Origin: Actinomycetota bacterium
Lineage (GTDB): Bacteria; Actinomycetota; Thermoleophilia; Gaiellales; Gaiellaceae
Reading direction: 5' to 3'
Length of the DNA stretch: 10,568 nt
NCBI GenBank assembly: GCA_013698195.1
Contig: JACCVK010000233.1
Location: forward strand, 1-10,568
Part shown: one piece after another, positions 1 to 5,837 of the stretch
Layout: each line of letters starts with the position of its first letter
Position numbering within the stretch: position 1 is the stretch's first letter
Program-made: the position numbers and the translations under genes
Notes under the pieces: model-generated
Databases searched by the model: none
Told to the model about the DNA's origin: nothing
What the model saw: only the letters and a program-made list of their open reading frames with translations

Positions 1-2
1 GG

Positions 3-29
3 GTAGGGCGAGGCATGCCTCGCCCCTAC
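3..29. repeat. GC-rich palindrome downstream of proC
   Basis: Positions 6-25 are a perfect 20-base palindrome, GGGCGAGG-CATG-CCTCGCCC, which can form an 8-bp stem with a CATG loop. The arms extend outward as GTA (3-5) and TAC (27-29), with one extra C bulged at 26. It lies 16 bases past the proC stop, so it could act as a factor-independent-like terminator or mRNA 3' end stabiliser, although no T-tract follows on the proC strand. The form (GTAGGG...CCCCTAC around a GC-rich core) resembles dispersed palindromic repeats I remember from many uncultured bacterial genomes. That resemblance is from memory. The window edge cuts off the left flank. Confidence 0.55.
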
Positions 30-44
30 AACCTCTCCGGGTTC

Positions 45-866
45 CTAGCGCTCGCCGGCTGCGAGCTCGCGCGCGCGCACCATCGCCGCCTGGATCGCGT
101 TCAGGAATGCGGCGCGGACGCCAGCCATCTCGAGCTCGCGGATCGCTGCGATCGTCGTCCCGCCGGGTGAGGTCACCATCTCTCGGAGCTCGACCGGGTG
201 CATCTTCTCGTCGCGTAGCTGCTTCGCCGTTCCGAACATCGTCTGCACCACGAGCTGCGTCGAGATCTCGCGCGAAAGTCCGAGCAGGATTCCCGCCTCG
301 ATCATTGCTTCGGCGAGTAGCGCGAAGTACGCGGGGCCTGAGCCCGAGACCGCGGTGATCGCGTCGAGCGCATCCTCGGGCACACGAACGACAGCTCCGA
401 GGTGGGAGAGGGCCTCCTCCGCCAGATCGAGTTGAGCGGCGCCTGCGTGGGCGCCGGCGCAGAGACCCGCGATTCCCTCGTGAACCGTGGACGGAGTGTT
501 CGGCATCGCTCTGACGACGGGCACGCCTGCCGAGAGCCGCGACTCGATCTTCGCGGTAGTGATCGCGGCGGCGACCGAGAGCACCGTCTGCTCGGGAACG
601 ATGTGCTCGCCGACCTCCGCGAGCAGTGCGTCGAGATCCTGCGGCTTCACGGCGATCACGACGAGTGCAGCGCCGGCTGCGGCGTCCCTGTTCGAGAGCG
701 TGGCTTCGATTCCGTGCCGCTCGCGCAGCTCGGCCACGCGCTCCGCGCGCCGCGCGGTAGCGGCGATCTCTCCGGTCTCGCGCCAACCCGAGGAGAGGAG
801 CCCGGTCACGAGAGCCTCCCCGATCCGCCCGGCCCCGAGAATCGCGATCTTGCGCTCGTCGACCAT
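45..866 (-). CDS. proC: Pyrroline-5-carboxylate reductase
   Basis: ProC catalyses the last step of proline synthesis, reducing 1-pyrroline-5-carboxylate with NAD(P)H in the cytoplasm. The 273-residue product has the usual family length. An N-terminal Rossmann fold opens with KIAILGAGRIGEAL (residues 6-19, GxGxxG). Residues 72-76 (AVKPQ) and the VRAMPNTP segment near 118-125 are family hallmarks. The C-terminal dimerisation domain carries the substrate-site signature AVSGSGPAY (about 171-179) and the EMVTSPGGTT segment (about 229-238). The ATG at 866 is the only reasonable start: an in-frame TAG lies three codons upstream. No Shine-Dalgarno is visible before it, so translation may depend on coupling to the short upstream frame or on a weak initiation site. 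It follows an AlkA-like glycosylase and a methyltransferase-like remnant on the same strand. Identification is very secure. Confidence 0.96.
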   Translation of the reverse strand: MVDERKIAILGAGRIGEALVTGLLSSGWRETGEIAATARRAERVAELRERHGIEATLSNRDAAAGAALVVIAVKPQDLDALLAEVGEHIVPEQTVLSVAAAITTAKIESRLSAGVPVVRAMPNTPSTVHEGIAGLCAGAHAGAAQLDLAEEALSHLGAVVRVPEDALDAITAVSGSGPAYFALLAEAMIEAGILLGLSREISTQLVVQTMFGTAKQLRDEKMHPVELREMVTSPGGTTIAAIRELEMAGVRAAFLNAIQAAMVRARELAAGER

Positions 867-875
867 CGCGAGAGT

Positions 876-986
876 CTACGAGGCGACCGGCACGGCTTCT
901 ATCCAGTGAATCAGCTCTGCCTCGCCGAGAGGTGGAAGTCGTGCGTAGAGGGCGACCGGGCTGCCGTCCGGGGCGATGCCGCTCAC
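876..986 (-). pseudogene. Short remnant resembling a SAM-dependent methyltransferase N-terminus
   Basis: A GTG start at 986 shares a GTGA overlap with the stop of the upstream glycosylase, the classic arrangement for translational coupling. The frame encodes 36 residues and ends in TAG, with the proC ATG only nine bases further on and in the same frame. Its core, SPVALYARLPPLGEAELIH, resembles from memory the first residues of a family of actinobacterial class I methyltransferases, which continue with a glycine-rich SAM-binding motif. That motif is absent here: the frame closes with WIEAVPVAS. I therefore read it as the leftover 5' end of a deleted methyltransferase gene. It could instead be a short leader or an independent small protein. 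No Shine-Dalgarno is evident. Confidence 0.4.
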
Positions 987-1804
987 GCAGCCCAGCGAGC
1001 GCGGGCCAGGCGAGCGCGATCCGCGCTCGCGCCGGACACGAGCCCCCGCTTGACCCCGGCGAGCAGGAACACACTCGCTAGCCCCTGCCACTTGCCGTAC
1101 GGCTGGAGGAACTCCGCTGTCTGCGCAGGCTCCGGCCAGGCTCCCCCCCGAGCCGCGAGGAGCTTCACGAGACCGAGGTCGCCGACCAAGCCCGCGTCGT
1201 AGCGACCCAGTCCGTGGAGCGCGATGACGCCGACGCTCCAGGGACCGATCCCGCGCTCGCGGCCGAGACGCAGAAGCGCTGTGTCGGGCGTCGAGCGGAG
1301 CGCGTCCAGGTCGATCGTTCGGACCAGGCGGGCGAGCGTCGCGGCGCGGCTCGGGGCGAGGCCGCAGGCGGTCAGAGCGGCGGGAGACAGCCGCGCGAGT
1401 GCCTCCCGCGACGGCGGGGTCTCGCCACAGGCCCGGAGGACCGCTCGCTCGATCTGGCGAGCGCGGCGCGACTGGACGAGCTGACCGCAGACGGCCTGTA
1501 CCACCGCGTGCGCGATCGTTGCTCGCCGCGGCGGCCGGAGCCCACGGAGCGAGCGGACCGAGGCACCGAGCAGCGGGTCGCGCGCGAACTCACGATGGAA
1601 CTCGCTCGTGTCGTCGTCGAGAGCGAGGAGGAATCGCGCCTCCTCGACTGCGACCTCGCATGATGCTCGCACGACGACGGTTCCGTCCGGGAGCTGCCGT
1701 GCTTCCGCCCAGCGTCCCTCGCGGAGATCGGCCCTCCACTCTGTCGTCCACGTCGTCAGCTTCAGCGAGTAGGGGCCGCACGGACGGAGGCGTGCCTCGA
1801 CCAT
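983..1804 (-). CDS. DNA-3-methyladenine glycosylase (AlkA/HhH-GPD family)
   Basis: The likely role is base-excision repair: removal of alkylated purines from DNA, leaving an abasic site. The 273-residue product has an AlkA-like N-terminal part (PYSLKLTTW, residues 11-19) followed by the helical HhH-GPD domain (about 90-260). The helix-hairpin-helix is at 176-196 with GIGPW at 185-189. The catalytic aspartate is probably D209 in AGLVGDLGL, matching the PxGD-hydrophobic pattern of this family. There are few cysteines and no C-terminal FeS-cluster loop, which argues against the MutY/Nth branch. The ATG at 1804 is only 42 bases from the divergent methyltransferase start, so promoters are compressed there. 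The GTGA junction at its end shows it once headed a coupled gene pair. The exact damaged-base preference cannot be read from sequence. Confidence 0.85.
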   Translation of the reverse strand: MVEARLRPCGPYSLKLTTWTTEWRADLREGRWAEARQLPDGTVVVRASCEVAVEEARFLLALDDDTSEFHREFARDPLLGASVRSLRGLRPPRRATIAHAVVQAVCGQLVQSRRARQIERAVLRACGETPPSREALARLSPAALTACGLAPSRAATLARLVRTIDLDALRSTPDTALLRLGRERGIGPWSVGVIALHGLGRYDAGLVGDLGLVKLLAARGGAWPEPAQTAEFLQPYGKWQGLASVFLLAGVKRGLVSGASADRARLARARWAA

Positions 1805-1846
1805 CGCGGCAGCCTACGTGCCCGCGCGGAGCCGATACTTACTCCC

Positions 1847-2458
1847 GTGCGACTGGCCGACGCGGTATCCATGCGTTCCCGCAGGCGCAAGCTTCAGCTC
1901 TTTCTCGACGAGCTGCGGCCGACCGCCGAGACGACCGTCCTCGACGTGGGGGCGGACGAGCTCGGCTTCGGCCAGTGCGACGGCTGCGGAACGCTCAACT
2001 TCTTCGAAGAGCTTTATCCGTGGCCGGAACAGGTCACCGCGCTCGGACTGCACGAGGGCGAGCGGTTCGGCAAGCGCTTTCCGCACGTCCGCTACGTGCA
2101 GGGCGACGCGCTTGCGCTCCCGTTTGCGGATGGCGAGTTCGACATCGTCTTCTCGAATGCCGTCATCGAGCACGTCGGTCGCCGTGACCGCCAGCGGCGA
2201 TTCGTCGTGGAGGCGCTGCGCGTCGGTCGGCGGGTCTTCATCACGACCCCGAATCGTCGCTTCCCGCTCGAGGTGCACACGCGGCTCCCGCTCGTGCACT
2301 GGCTACCCGACCGGCTCGCGCACGCGTCATACGACGCGCTCGGCAAGGAGTGGGCGAACGAGATTCACTTGGTCACGAGCAGGAGCTTCCGTACGCTCTT
2401 CCCGGGACGCGTCCGCATCGTGAGCCTCGGACTGACCTTGGTGGCCATTGTCGACTGA
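1847..2458 (+). CDS. Class I SAM-dependent methyltransferase (Methyltransf_11-like)
   Basis: The 203-residue product has the Rossmann methyltransferase order: motif I TTVLDVGADELG (29-40), an acidic/GD segment VRYVQGDALALPF (81-93), and FSNAVIEHV (102-110), the post-motif typical of Methyltransf_11 proteins. It ends with a TPNRRFPLEVHTRLPL stretch (134-149) seen in small methyltransferases of glycan or lipid pathways. The substrate is unknown. Its last 11 bases overlap the next gene, a membrane O-antigen ligase/polymerase-like protein, so a surface-glycan substrate is the natural inference. I chose the GTG at 1847; an ATG at 1871 is an alternative that would remove eight residues. No Shine-Dalgarno precedes either, and a GATACT hexamer at 1834-1839 sits seven bases before the GTG, which would fit a leaderless transcript. 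A C-x-x-C (C44, C47) directly after motif I is unusual. Confidence 0.82.
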   Translation: MRLADAVSMRSRRRKLQLFLDELRPTAETTVLDVGADELGFGQCDGCGTLNFFEELYPWPEQVTALGLHEGERFGKRFPHVRYVQGDALALPFADGEFDIVFSNAVIEHVGRRDRQRRFVVEALRVGRRVFITTPNRRFPLEVHTRLPLVHWLPDRLAHASYDALGKEWANEIHLVTSRSFRTLFPGRVRIVSLGLTLVAIVD

Positions 2459-3800
2459 CCGCGTAGCGCGGCTCGCGCTCGTCACGCTTGTGGTCGGCCT
2501 CGCCCTGCACAACACGGCGATGGCCCAGCTCTGGGAGCTCGGCGTGCGCGGTGGCTTGCTCGACGTCTTCGCAGCATGGAAGGAGGTGCTGCTCCTCGTC
2601 GCGCTCGTCGCGATCGCGTGGCATGTCCGCCGGCTCCCGGCCGTCACCGCTGCGGACGCCTTCGCCGTTGCGTACACCGTCATCGTGCTCGCCTACTGGC
2701 TCGCGCCGCAGAGCTTGCTCGACGGGGATGCGACAGCGCGCGGAGAGCTGCTTGCGTTGCGGCATCACCTGCTCCCGGTTGCCGCTTACGCGCTCGGCCG
2801 GATGCTGGCGGAGGTCTGGCGGAGCGAGCGCCTCGGTCTGGTCATCGCACTCACGGCAGGCGGGGTCGCGGTGATCGGCCTCGCCGACCTCGCGTTCGTC
2901 TCGCTCCAGGCCTGGCGCGAGTCCGGCGTTCCGGGCTGGTTCCGCGAGCAGCTCGGACTCGAGTACGAGGGGCTCACCGGCTTGCCCGAGAACTGGGTGT
3001 ACAACACGGGAGACGAGCTGAACCCGATCCGCCGCCTCGTATCGACGTTCCTCTCGCCCCTGGCGAGCGCGTACGCGCTCGTTGTCGCGCTGATCTACGT
3101 GGTGAGTCGCCCGAGTCGCTGGTGGACCGTCGTGCTTGCGTTCCTCCTCTTCGCAGGGTTGCTGTACGCACACACACGCGCGGCGATCGGCGCTCTCGCC
3201 GTTGGACTCGTCGTCCTCGCGGCCGTTGAACGGCGAGCCGGCCCCGCCGTGCTTGCATTCGGCGCGGTCGCGATCTCGGCGGCGTTCTTCCTCGCCTATC
3301 CGAGCATCGGCCCGTCCACGACCTACACGCAGGAGGAGCTCGAGTTCCTCCGCCAGAACGCCGAATCCGAGCCAGGGTCGAGCACGGATCCGTTCTCTCC
3401 TTCCGAGTCGTCGCTCGCCAGCCACTGGCGCAACCTCCGCGACGGGGTCGAGGTGATGCTCGAGCATCCCCAGGGATACGGGCTCGGCAACGCAGGCGTC
3501 ATCGCGAAGCGCACCGGGGTCGAGATCAAGGCCGGTGAGTCGACGTACGTCGAGCTGGGCGTCGATTCCGGGATTGCCGGGCTGGCCGCTTTCGTCCTCT
3601 GGAGCGTCTTCGTGCTGCTCGGCCTGCTCCGCAAGGAACCCTGGGTCGGGGCCGCGTTCGCGGCAGTTCTTCTCCTCGGCCTGCAGACGGACGTCATCGG
3701 GGTGCACTGGCTGGCCGTCGCGGTCTGGGCCGCCGCGGGCATGGCGCTCGGCACGAAACGTGGAGAGCCTCCACCGAAGGCGCAACCCGAGCCGTCGTGA
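2448..3800 (+). CDS. O-antigen ligase/polymerase-like membrane protein (WaaL/Wzy family)
   Basis: This 450-residue product is a polytopic inner-membrane protein. Hydrophobic segments lie near 8-26, 46-60, 70-86, 104-120, 129-152, 198-219, 226-241, 245-260, 266-284, 374-394, 400-413 and 417-434. A hydrophilic, probably extracytoplasmic loop (about 285-373) holds the family region LEHPQGYGLGNAG (338-350) and ESTYVELGVDSGIAGL (364-379). This matches the O-antigen ligase/polymerase (Wzy_C) pattern. The histidine normally found in the 'HNxY' part is replaced by E364-S365. LLYAHTRAAIGAL (238-250) matches the conserved arginine helix. Such proteins join lipid-linked oligosaccharides to each other or to an acceptor. 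The start is a TTG inside the methyltransferase gene, with an 11-base overlap and only a weak GGTGG upstream. No glycosyltransferase or flippase is in view. Ligase versus polymerase cannot be decided. Confidence 0.78.
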   Translation: MSTDRVARLALVTLVVGLALHNTAMAQLWELGVRGGLLDVFAAWKEVLLLVALVAIAWHVRRLPAVTAADAFAVAYTVIVLAYWLAPQSLLDGDATARGELLALRHHLLPVAAYALGRMLAEVWRSERLGLVIALTAGGVAVIGLADLAFVSLQAWRESGVPGWFREQLGLEYEGLTGLPENWVYNTGDELNPIRRLVSTFLSPLASAYALVVALIYVVSRPSRWWTVVLAFLLFAGLLYAHTRAAIGALAVGLVVLAAVERRAGPAVLAFGAVAISAAFFLAYPSIGPSTTYTQEELEFLRQNAESEPGSSTDPFSPSESSLASHWRNLRDGVEVMLEHPQGYGLGNAGVIAKRTGVEIKAGESTYVELGVDSGIAGLAAFVLWSVFVLLGLLRKEPWVGAAFAAVLLLGLQTDVIGVHWLAVAVWAAAGMALGTKRGEPPPKAQPEPS

Positions 3801-3911
3801 GGTGAAACTCCTGCTATCGTCGTGCGCGTCAAGTACTAGAGCGAGTCCGGTTTGCGCTTTTGCATGCGCGCTTCCTTACCCGTTCGTGAGTTTGGTGAAG
3901 GAGGTGTTTTT
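3801..3911 (+). promoter_or_regulatory. Promoter and structured leader of csp
   Basis: This 111-base gap contains an extended -10-like element TGC-TATCGT (3812-3820) without a convincing -35. If it is used, the transcript would begin near 3827 and carry a leader of about 85 bases, as is common for cold-shock genes. A very strong Shine-Dalgarno, AAGGAGGTG, lies at 3898-3906, five bases before the csp ATG. Bases 3871-3880 (CTTCCTTACC) can pair with 3894-3904 (GGTGAAGGAGG): ten pairs with one bulged G at 3897, one G-U pair and a 13-base loop at 3881-3893. That helix would bury the whole Shine-Dalgarno core. A shorter GCGC...GCGC stem (3854-3869) lies upstream. The promoter call is weak; the complementarity is directly visible. 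Confidence 0.5.
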
Positions 3912-4121
3912 ATGGCAACCGGAACCGTCAAGTGGTTCAACGACAGCAAGGGGTATGGCTTCATCACCCCCGACGAAGGGTCCAAGGATCTGTTCGTGCA
4001 CCACAGCAACATCGCTGGTGAGGGCTACAAGAGCCTTTCCGAAGGTGCGCGCGTCGAGTTCGAAGAGCGCGAGGGGCAGAAAGGCCCCGAGGCGACGAAC
4101 GTCACCGCTGTCGCCGGGTAG
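3912..4121 (+). CDS. Cold-shock protein, CspA family
   Basis: This is a 69-residue single cold-shock domain, the standard length. It starts MATGTVKWFNDSKGYGFI, containing the RNP1 motif KGYGFI (13-18), followed by RNP2 DLFVHHS (26-32). The aromatic residues that stack on single-stranded nucleic acid (W8, F9, Y15, F17, F28) and the paired histidines at 30-31 are present. Such proteins bind RNA and single-stranded DNA in the cytoplasm and keep mRNA unfolded for translation. The ATG at 3912 is fixed by the AAGGAGGTG site five bases upstream; a longer in-frame reading from 3852 adds non-family residues and should be ignored. The next gene, for IF-1, starts 69 bases downstream on the same strand, separated by a strong hairpin. 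Regulation through the leader helix at 3871-3904 is plausible. Confidence 0.96.
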   Translation: MATGTVKWFNDSKGYGFITPDEGSKDLFVHHSNIAGEGYKSLSEGARVEFEEREGQKGPEATNVTAVAG

Positions 4122-4131
4122 CACCCGGGAG

Positions 4132-4170
4132 GACGTCATTGCGTGGCCGCTCGAGGCGGCCACGCACGTC
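4132..4170 (+). promoter_or_regulatory. Strong stem-loop between csp and infA
   Basis: GCGTGGCCGC (4141-4150) and GCGGCCACGC (4156-4165) form a perfect 10-bp stem around a TCGAG loop, extended by T4140-A4166. An outer GACGT (4132-4136) pairs with ACGTC (4166-4170), sharing A4166 as the alternative partner. The structure begins 10 bases after the csp stop and ends eight bases before the infA Shine-Dalgarno, so that site stays free. No T-tract follows, so it is not a textbook terminator. It may give partial termination, protect the 3' end of a processed csp mRNA, or set the csp:infA ratio. Confidence 0.6.
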
Positions 4171-4190
4171 CATCGAGCAAGGAGTCCGGG

Positions 4191-4412
4191 ATGGCAGTGA
4201 AGGAAGAGAAGCTCGAGGTCGAAGGCGAGGTCATCGAGGCACTGCGGAGCCAGATGTTTCGCATCCGCCTCGACAACGGCCATGAAACCCTCGGCTACAT
4301 GGCCGGGAAGATGAAGCGCTACCGCATCAGGATCTTCCCCGGCGACCGTGTGCGGATCGAGCTGTCCGCGTACGACCTCACCCGCGGCCGCATCGTCTAC
4401 CGGCTCAGCTGA
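4191..4412 (+). CDS. infA: Translation initiation factor IF-1 (free-standing copy)
   Basis: The product is 73 residues, the usual IF-1 length, and a single OB-fold. Family landmarks are LEVEGEVIEAL (8-18), MFRIRLDNGH (22-31), AGKMKRYRIRIFPGDRV (38-54) and ELSAYDLTRGRIVYR (57-71). IF-1 binds the ribosomal A site on the 30S subunit with IF-2 and IF-3 during initiation. The ATG at 4191 has AAGGAG at 4179-4184, six bases away; a longer in-frame reading from 4143 runs through the hairpin and is not supported. The usual bacterial infA sits among ribosomal-protein genes near rpmJ. Here no ribosomal gene is present and the neighbour is a cold-shock gene, so this may be a second, stress-linked paralogue. 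A few substitutions (ETLGYMAGK, IFPGDRV) fit a divergent copy. Whether another infA exists cannot be seen. Confidence 0.92.
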   Translation: MAVKEEKLEVEGEVIEALRSQMFRIRLDNGHETLGYMAGKMKRYRIRIFPGDRVRIELSAYDLTRGRIVYRLS

Positions 4413-4417
4413 GCCGG
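4400..4417. terminator. Palindrome over the infA stop, possible two-way terminator
   Basis: CCGGCTCAG-CTGAGCCGG is a perfect 18-base palindrome that includes the infA TGA (4410-4412). It can form a seven-bp stem with an AGCT loop on either strand. It lies between infA and the convergent peptidase gene, whose stop is at 4441-4443. No T-tract follows on either strand, so the terminator role is inferred from position and symmetry. Confidence 0.4.
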
Positions 4418-4440
4418 CCCGCGCGGAAGCAACCGGGCGG

Positions 4441-5772
4441 TTACCGGCCGTGTAGCGGCGCGAACGACGCGACGCCGAAGGCAGCCGCCGAGGCGAGCTC
4501 GCGGAGGGCACCGAAGTCGACGCTCGCGACTCGGTCGCAGGCGCGGTGGTAGCAGGCGTAGTCGCCGGCATAGAGCCCGCCGACGGGAATCCCACGTTGT
4601 GCGAACGGGGCGTGATCCGAGCGGCCCTGGATATCGATTTTGCCTGCGCTCGTACCGCTTCTCCCGAGGTACTGGAGCCAGCGCGCGACATAGCGGTCGT
4701 CCCCGTACACGCCGTACTGGCGCGACGGCGAGCCGACGACGTCGAGGTTGAGGTAGCCGACGACCTTCTTTCGCGCGACGGTCCCCGCGTACGCGCTCGA
4801 GCCGAAGAGGCCGAGCTCCTCTGCACCCCAGAAGGCGAAGCGTACCGCGAATGGGCGGGAGCTCTTCCGAAGCACGCGCGCGACCTCGAGGGTCGCCGCG
4901 ACACCGGTGCCGTTGTCGTTGATACCGGGGCCTGCGGGTACCGAGTCGAGGTGGGCACCAACCATCAGCACACGAGGGTCGCGTGGCTGCGCATCCACGA
5001 TCACGTTCCGCGACTTGGCTTGCCGCGTCACGGTCGCGAGCTCCATCTCGACGATCGCGTCCGGGGTCGCTGCGAGTTCCTGTCCGATGCTGCGCGCGAT
5101 CCCGGCAACGGGAATCGCCGTTGCCTGCGGATCGCCCAGCGTGCCGTCGAACGACCCTGCCTCGGAGTTGAACACGAGCAGCGCGACGGCGCCCGCTGCC
5201 CGCGCGTTGGCCGCCTTCACGGCAAAGAAGCACGTCCCGCGCTCTGCGAGAGCGATGACGCCCCGAACTGCGCCGAAGTCGTCTCGAGAGCAGCCGTCGC
5301 CGCTTTCGACCACCCTGGCGCGGATACCGCCCTTGGGTGTCGACGGTGAGTACTCGAGCGCTTCGAGCCGGAGCTCGCGCTCGATGGGCGCGAGCTGCCT
5401 TCCGCGCTCCAGAGTCTCGAAGTAGGCGAGGTACGGGAATGCGGTGACCTGCGGCTTGTAGCCGGCGCGGCGCAGCTGGTAACTGACGTAACGCACGGAG
5501 GCCGCGTACCCGGGAGTACCCGCCGCGCGCGACCCACCGTTGCGATCTGCGATCCGCTCGAGTGCGCGCAGGTCCTCGCGCATCCGGGCGAGTGAGAGCG
5601 CGCGTGGAAGCTGCTCGGCGATCGCGGCGCGCATCGGTGGCGTGGCCGTTGATCGTGCGCCGGCGGCGACACCCGTCGTGGCCACCACGGCGAGGCCGGC
5701 GAGCGCCAGCACGAACGAAGCAACGCGTCCGAAGCGGACGGTGCCGCGAGAGCCGGTCGGTCGCACGATCAC
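4441..5772 (-). CDS. Secreted PA-domain M28 family zinc aminopeptidase
   Basis: The 443-residue product resembles extracellular two-zinc aminopeptidases such as that of Streptomyces griseus. An N-terminal signal peptide is visible: basic residues to 16, a hydrophobic core at 17-37 and a likely cut near 38-40. A protease-associated domain spans roughly 140-245, including RGVIALAERGTCFF (170-183). The M28 catalytic domain (about 255-435) has all expected residues: H274 in GAHLDS, bridging D286 in GINDNGTG, catalytic E318 and ligand E319 in GAEELG, D344 in NLDVVG, and H409 in CYHRACD. GRSDHAPF (383-390) is also typical. It should release N-terminal amino acids outside the cell. The start is GTG at 5772 with no clear Shine-Dalgarno. 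The gene is convergent with infA and divergent from the VOC gene. C407 and C412 could form a disulfide. Confidence 0.9.
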   Translation of the reverse strand: MIVRPTGSRGTVRFGRVASFVLALAGLAVVATTGVAAGARSTATPPMRAAIAEQLPRALSLARMREDLRALERIADRNGGSRAAGTPGYAASVRYVSYQLRRAGYKPQVTAFPYLAYFETLERGRQLAPIERELRLEALEYSPSTPKGGIRARVVESGDGCSRDDFGAVRGVIALAERGTCFFAVKAANARAAGAVALLVFNSEAGSFDGTLGDPQATAIPVAGIARSIGQELAATPDAIVEMELATVTRQAKSRNVIVDAQPRDPRVLMVGAHLDSVPAGPGINDNGTGVAATLEVARVLRKSSRPFAVRFAFWGAEELGLFGSSAYAGTVARKKVVGYLNLDVVGSPSRQYGVYGDDRYVARWLQYLGRSGTSAGKIDIQGRSDHAPFAQRGIPVGGLYAGDYACYHRACDRVASVDFGALRELASAAAFGVASFAPLHGR

Positions 5773-5837
5773 TTCAAGGAACTGTGACGCCCACGCGGCA
5801 ATCCCGTTTGCCGTGGCGAAGCTAGGCTAACTGGGAG
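5773..5837. promoter_or_regulatory. Divergent promoter region with inverted repeat
   Basis: This 65-base gap separates the outward-facing peptidase and VOC genes. It contains CGGCAA (5796-5801) and TTGCCG (5808-5813), perfect six-base arms around TCCCGT, with CCA (5791-5793) and TGG (5814-5816) extending the symmetry. Each arm reads TTGCCG on its own strand, so they could be back-to-back -35-like elements or a regulator site. A TAGGCT (TAnnnT) at 5823-5828 lies nine bases before the VOC ATG, consistent with a leaderless transcript, but spacing to TTGCCG is too short for a standard promoter. Confidence 0.35.

Noticed and set aside
402..1202. A 266-codon plus-strand frame over proC and the glycosylase
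   Set aside because: It spans the proC-glycosylase boundary antisense to two well-supported genes and has no recognisable domain.
2373..3785. A 470-codon open frame on the minus strand, antisense to the membrane protein gene
   Set aside because: Its product is rich in Arg, Glu, Asp and Gly with no recognisable motif. Long antisense frames are expected opposite GC-rich coding sequence, and the plus-strand reading has clear membrane segments and family motifs.
3852..3911. A TTG-started N-terminal extension of the cold-shock protein
   Set aside because: The strong Shine-Dalgarno lies inside this extension and is correctly spaced for the ATG at 3912, which gives the standard cold-shock protein length.
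4143..4190. An N-terminal extension of IF-1
   Set aside because: It would be encoded by the hairpin arm and the ribosome-binding site. The ATG at 4191 has a well-placed AAGGAG and yields normal IF-1 length.
4400..4417. The palindrome at the infA stop as a mobile-element end or attachment site
   Set aside because: There is no integrase, target duplication or second copy in the window. A role at the end of two converging genes is simpler.
3876..4961. A 361-codon minus-strand frame crossing csp, infA and the peptidase 3' end
   Set aside because: It is antisense to csp and infA, both certain genes, and its product is low-complexity Ser/Arg/Ala. It is a GC-driven shadow.
5808..5836. A standard -35/-10 promoter for the VOC gene (TTGCCG with TAGGCT)
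   Set aside because: Only nine bases separate the two hexamers, too few for a sigma-70 type promoter. Only the -10-like element is kept, as a weak leaderless hint.
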